DNA of 64,000 nt from Rhizoctonia solani (taxonomy: Eukaryota; Basidiomycota; Agaricomycetes; Cantharellales; Ceratobasidiaceae): the NCBI RefSeq assembly GCF_016906535.1, contig NC_057380.1:1922001-1986000 (forward strand). Direction: 5' to 3'. Numbering within the stretch: the stretch's first letter is position 1; each line of letters starts with the position of its first letter. Made by a program: the position numbers and the translations under genes. Positions 61,031 to 64,000 of the stretch are shown piece after piece. Under the pieces are notes generated by a model. The model made no database searches and was not told the origin of the DNA. It saw nothing but the letters and a program-made list of their open reading frames with translations.

Positions 61031-64000
61031 TTACATGGATATAGCTCTTCCGCGCCCGACGGTTTCCTGTTCCCTAAGGGTCGACCGGCCTCTTTGTTCA
61101 TCATCTCCTCCATGTGCTGCAGGGACTCGTTTGGCGTCGTTATCCTCAAAAGGTTTGAGGATAGCATCAATAGTGGTATAGCTGATCTTGCGCGGGCTTT
61201 TGTGTGTAAAACCGGCGAATGCAAATGCCTTTCGGGTCTCGAGGATGTGGGCACCGTGTACTTTGTGTCGTAACATTGGGTCTCGTGTTGCGTCTGGGGG
61301 AGCACCGTTGGCTGGTGCGAGGGGCTGGATAATGTCAGAAAGAGGTGGAGAGCTCTCTTTGACAGCACCTACCTCGGGTGCGATTTCTGTATCGAAATGC
61401 TTCGTATCATCTGGGCGCTGTAGTTCGGGCCTGAATGGCGCCTCTTGTTCATGTATGCGTGCAAAATCAATGTCCCTGAACCATGGATGGGCCTGTTACA
61501 ATAGATCAGCTGAAATAATTGATACTCCGAAGGTAGACCATGGTACCTTGATGTCATCCGCCCCATCTAGGCTACCACCGAGGAATCCACTGCGCCGGTT
61601 CATCCCTGGCGGAAGTCCACCTTGTGCTCCAATACGATCCTCTGGTTCACACAAAAGGCGTGCCATCAAGTCAACACCTTCACGAGATATTTTTGGCCGA
61701 GGCGGGAAACGGAGGGATGTTCGCCAGTTGAGGATCTTCTGACGCGTAACGTGGCGCTATTAATGAAGTTAATAATCGTGGTTGCTAATGAAAAAGCAAG
61801 ATGATATACCGAATTGCTGACGAATGGGGGATAGCTAGTATTGAAATCAGCTTCCCATTCTTTCATCTAGTACATTTCACTTACCCGTACAAACATTCGA
61901 ACATTATAACACCCAGGCTCCACCAATCACAAGAGAAGGAATATCCTTGACCTGGACAAGACAAACTGTGAGTTTAACACTCATCAATGGAGCTTCTGGA
62001 TATACCTCGAATAACCTCTGGGCTCACTAATCGAAGCCTACATCAATTATTGTAACCTGAAAGAGGTCAATACCACTCACTATACGAGTTCGTCCCGCAA
62101 ACCGAATACGCTAGCTTCTTTCGGTTTTTCTCGCGCCAAGTGAACACACCCTCACCTCCCATCACACGATCAGCTTCAAACTTGTCCATTCGACGGTTCT
62201 TATGAGTACGAGTCTCTCCATCTTCCAGATCAATACCATGTTTGTGAAGTAGATCCCTTCGCTGTTGCTCATAGTCTGAAGAACTTCAGTTTTGGGTTTA
62301 GTAAGGATAGTCTCAACTTACAAGATGTATCATGCGCCCAGTGCAGATCAGTACTATCCGGGGGATAAATTTAATCATCATAAACCCTGATTGACATGTT
62401 GATCAAGGCCACTCACGCCAGCCCAAAATCACTCAGTTTGATGTGCCCATTGGGGTCAAACAAGAAGTTCTATAACAAAAAATCAGGATGAAAGCAAAAT
62501 ATGTCTGAGAAACGACTAACATCAGGCTTGATGTCTCTGTGAATAAACCCTTGCTTATGACATTGCTCGATCGCAAGAATCATCTATTTCTATGAGTACT
62601 CATTCCGTCCATCTAAATAGGACCGACCAACCTCGGCAATGTAAAATTTGGCAAAGTCCTCTTCAAAAATATCTTTCTCGATCAACAAATTCAATAGATC
62701 ACCTCCGCCCATAAACTCGAGTACCTATCGGGGCAGACAACTCAGAACCCAATTGGATCTCCAAAAAGCGGCAAACTCACAAGATACAAATGGTCCTGGT
62801 CCTGGAAGCTATAAAATAGCCGAACGATCCAGTCCGCTCCAGTCGGACTAGATACGAGCGCTGCTCCCTTGAGTACATCTCGCTCCGCGCGCACATGTCC
62901 TTCTTGGCCTTTGCGAAGCATATCGACTTTGCGCATCTGGGTCCCCCATTCTCAATTTAATTTCCTAGTCGTATATACCCAACCTACCTGCTTCATTGCG
63001 TAGAGTTCCCCGGTATCTTTCTCCTTCACGAGACTGACAACACCAAAAGCTCCATGCCCAATCGTCTTGAGCTTGACAAACGAACGTTGATCAACTCGTC
63101 GCCGTCGTTCGCGAAGGTAAGCGGTCTCATTGGCTCGCCATCTTGCACGGAGCTGAGTGCGCATATGTTGGGGAATATTGAGCTGATAAGATTGGTGACG
63201 GTCGGTTAATACAATAAAGCGTGGAAATAGTGGAAATCAGAATAAATAATAGGTCAAGGCACCAAACAACCTGTTCCATCTCGGCCTCCATGGCCAGACG
63301 CCTCTGCTCTCTGGAAGGCGGAAGTCGTAGCAACGGGAAATATACATTCTCAAAGTAAATTTTTGCCGAAACAGCCTTATCGAGCGTAGTAAGCGATGGT
63401 CGGAATAGTTTAGAGGGAGCTGGATATGAATGATTTGATTTAATAGATCCCCAATGAGGTAGAGAATATGTCAGGATAACGAAGCCAATGATAAGATGGT
63501 AATACTGACGATTGACATTTGGCCCTGTAGCCCACTTATCTCCCGTTCCTCCAATGATCGAGTTTGTAAAGCCACGAGGGACACCGATTCCGCCACTATT
63601 GGTACCGGGTGAATTAGCTATTTCTGCACAAACGATTAGATGTCAAAATTGGAGGGTACGAGGAAAGTGTCTTACCCGCGTCCTCTTTGATAGCAGTTGC
63701 CCCCCAGGCCCCCGGAGTAGGGGCAGGAAGGGGCGTACCCTCAGGGTGGATTCGAATTGTTCCAGGTGTCCCAGGAGATCCAGGAAGACCCGATTTTGGA
63801 GGCGAACCAGGTAAGCCGGGGATAGGAATAGGACCTCGAGGCATATCAGTCAATGTACTCGGGGCCAAGGATAATGAGGATAAAGGGTACGTACTAGCTC
63901 CACCATTCACGCCTCTCATTAGCTCATTCGCAAACATGGCCAATGGGTCTTCAGGAGCTCCGATTGCACCACCGGCAGGAATAGGTAACGGTCGTGATGT
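61031..64000 (-). CDS. AGC protein kinase of the NDR/LATS family, 5' end beyond the window
   Basis: Serine/threonine kinase of Hippo/MOR-type pathways (family knowledge). The N-terminal region is Pro/Gly-rich (PIPGLPGSPPKSGLPGSP). An S100B/MOB-binding-type basic helix precedes the domain (LRARWRANETAYLRERRRRV). The kinase domain starts SFVKLKTIGHGAFGVVSLVK, with Lys in LYAMKQ, then RKGQEGHVRAERDVLKGA, FYSFQDQDHLYLV, HRDIKPD in the exon near 62520-62560, and an activation segment separated by introns. Then GYSFSCDWWSLGVIMFECLYG, FPPRPKISREGVDLMARLLC and AHPWFRDIDFARIHEQEAPF. A possible hydrophobic motif is FAFAGFTHKSPR. Stop 61031-61033. The RRRRVDQRSFVKLKTIG block looks closer to LATS/NDR than to the Dbf2 group; the subclass is inference. 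The gene is truncated by the window edge, not by mutation. Confidence 0.87.

Noticed and set aside
1..64000. CRISPR arrays, operons or bacterial-type ribosome sites
   Set aside because: The window is eukaryotic with intron-rich genes; no regularly spaced identical repeats were seen.

Overview
The window looks like a contig from a filamentous basidiomycete, most likely an agaricomycete. The gene families resemble those of Rhizoctonia/Ceratobasidiaceae, but that placement is inference from family recognition and was not tested by search. Supporting signs are many 45-70 nt GT-AG introns, densely split genes, Zn2Cys6 regulators with fungal-type C-terminal domains, Tc1/mariner relics, MITE-like repeats and no operon structure. 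Exon joins below were made by eye and exact boundaries are approximate unless stated.

Layout. 1-6.6 kb: no convincing gene, one weak tRNA-like element. 6.6-7.6 kb (-): two-finger C2H2 zinc-finger protein. 7.6-10.8 kb: non-coding, ending in a pyrimidine-rich block. 10.8-15.2 kb (-): MAP kinase kinase with a proline/serine-rich N-terminus and an unusually long 1.65-kb intron. 15.2-20.7 kb: gene-poor. 20.7-22.9 kb: a Tc1/mariner transposon with 207-bp inverted repeats, inserted at TA inside an older, different Tc1/mariner transposase. 23.4-43.1 kb: six copies of one Zn2Cys6/fungal-specific transcription-factor family (five on +, one on -), in states from apparently functional to decayed, with a broken ABC transporter between copies three and four. 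43.6-45.8 kb (+): M24B prolidase-type peptidase. 46.0-50.2 kb (-): protein with three successive kinase-like domains, the last two with degenerate DFG motifs. 51.2-53.7 kb (+): two-jacalin-domain lectin protein, divergent from the kinase. 53.7-56.6 kb: no gene, a GC-rich island. 56.6-60.6 kb: a hypothetical gene bracketed by two 220-bp MITE-like copies in inverted orientation. 61.0 kb to the end (-): NDR/LATS-type AGC kinase running off the right edge.

Almost every otherwise convincing gene needs one or more single-base frame corrections, usually in a homopolymer run. This points to length errors in the assembly as much as to gene decay, so pseudogene calls are made only where there is independent damage such as missing domains, nonsense codons or loss of catalytic blocks. 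The most interesting content is the tandem kinase/pseudokinase gene beside the tandem-jacalin gene, the expanded transcription-factor cluster with a recent segmental duplication, and the MITE-bracketed unknown gene.
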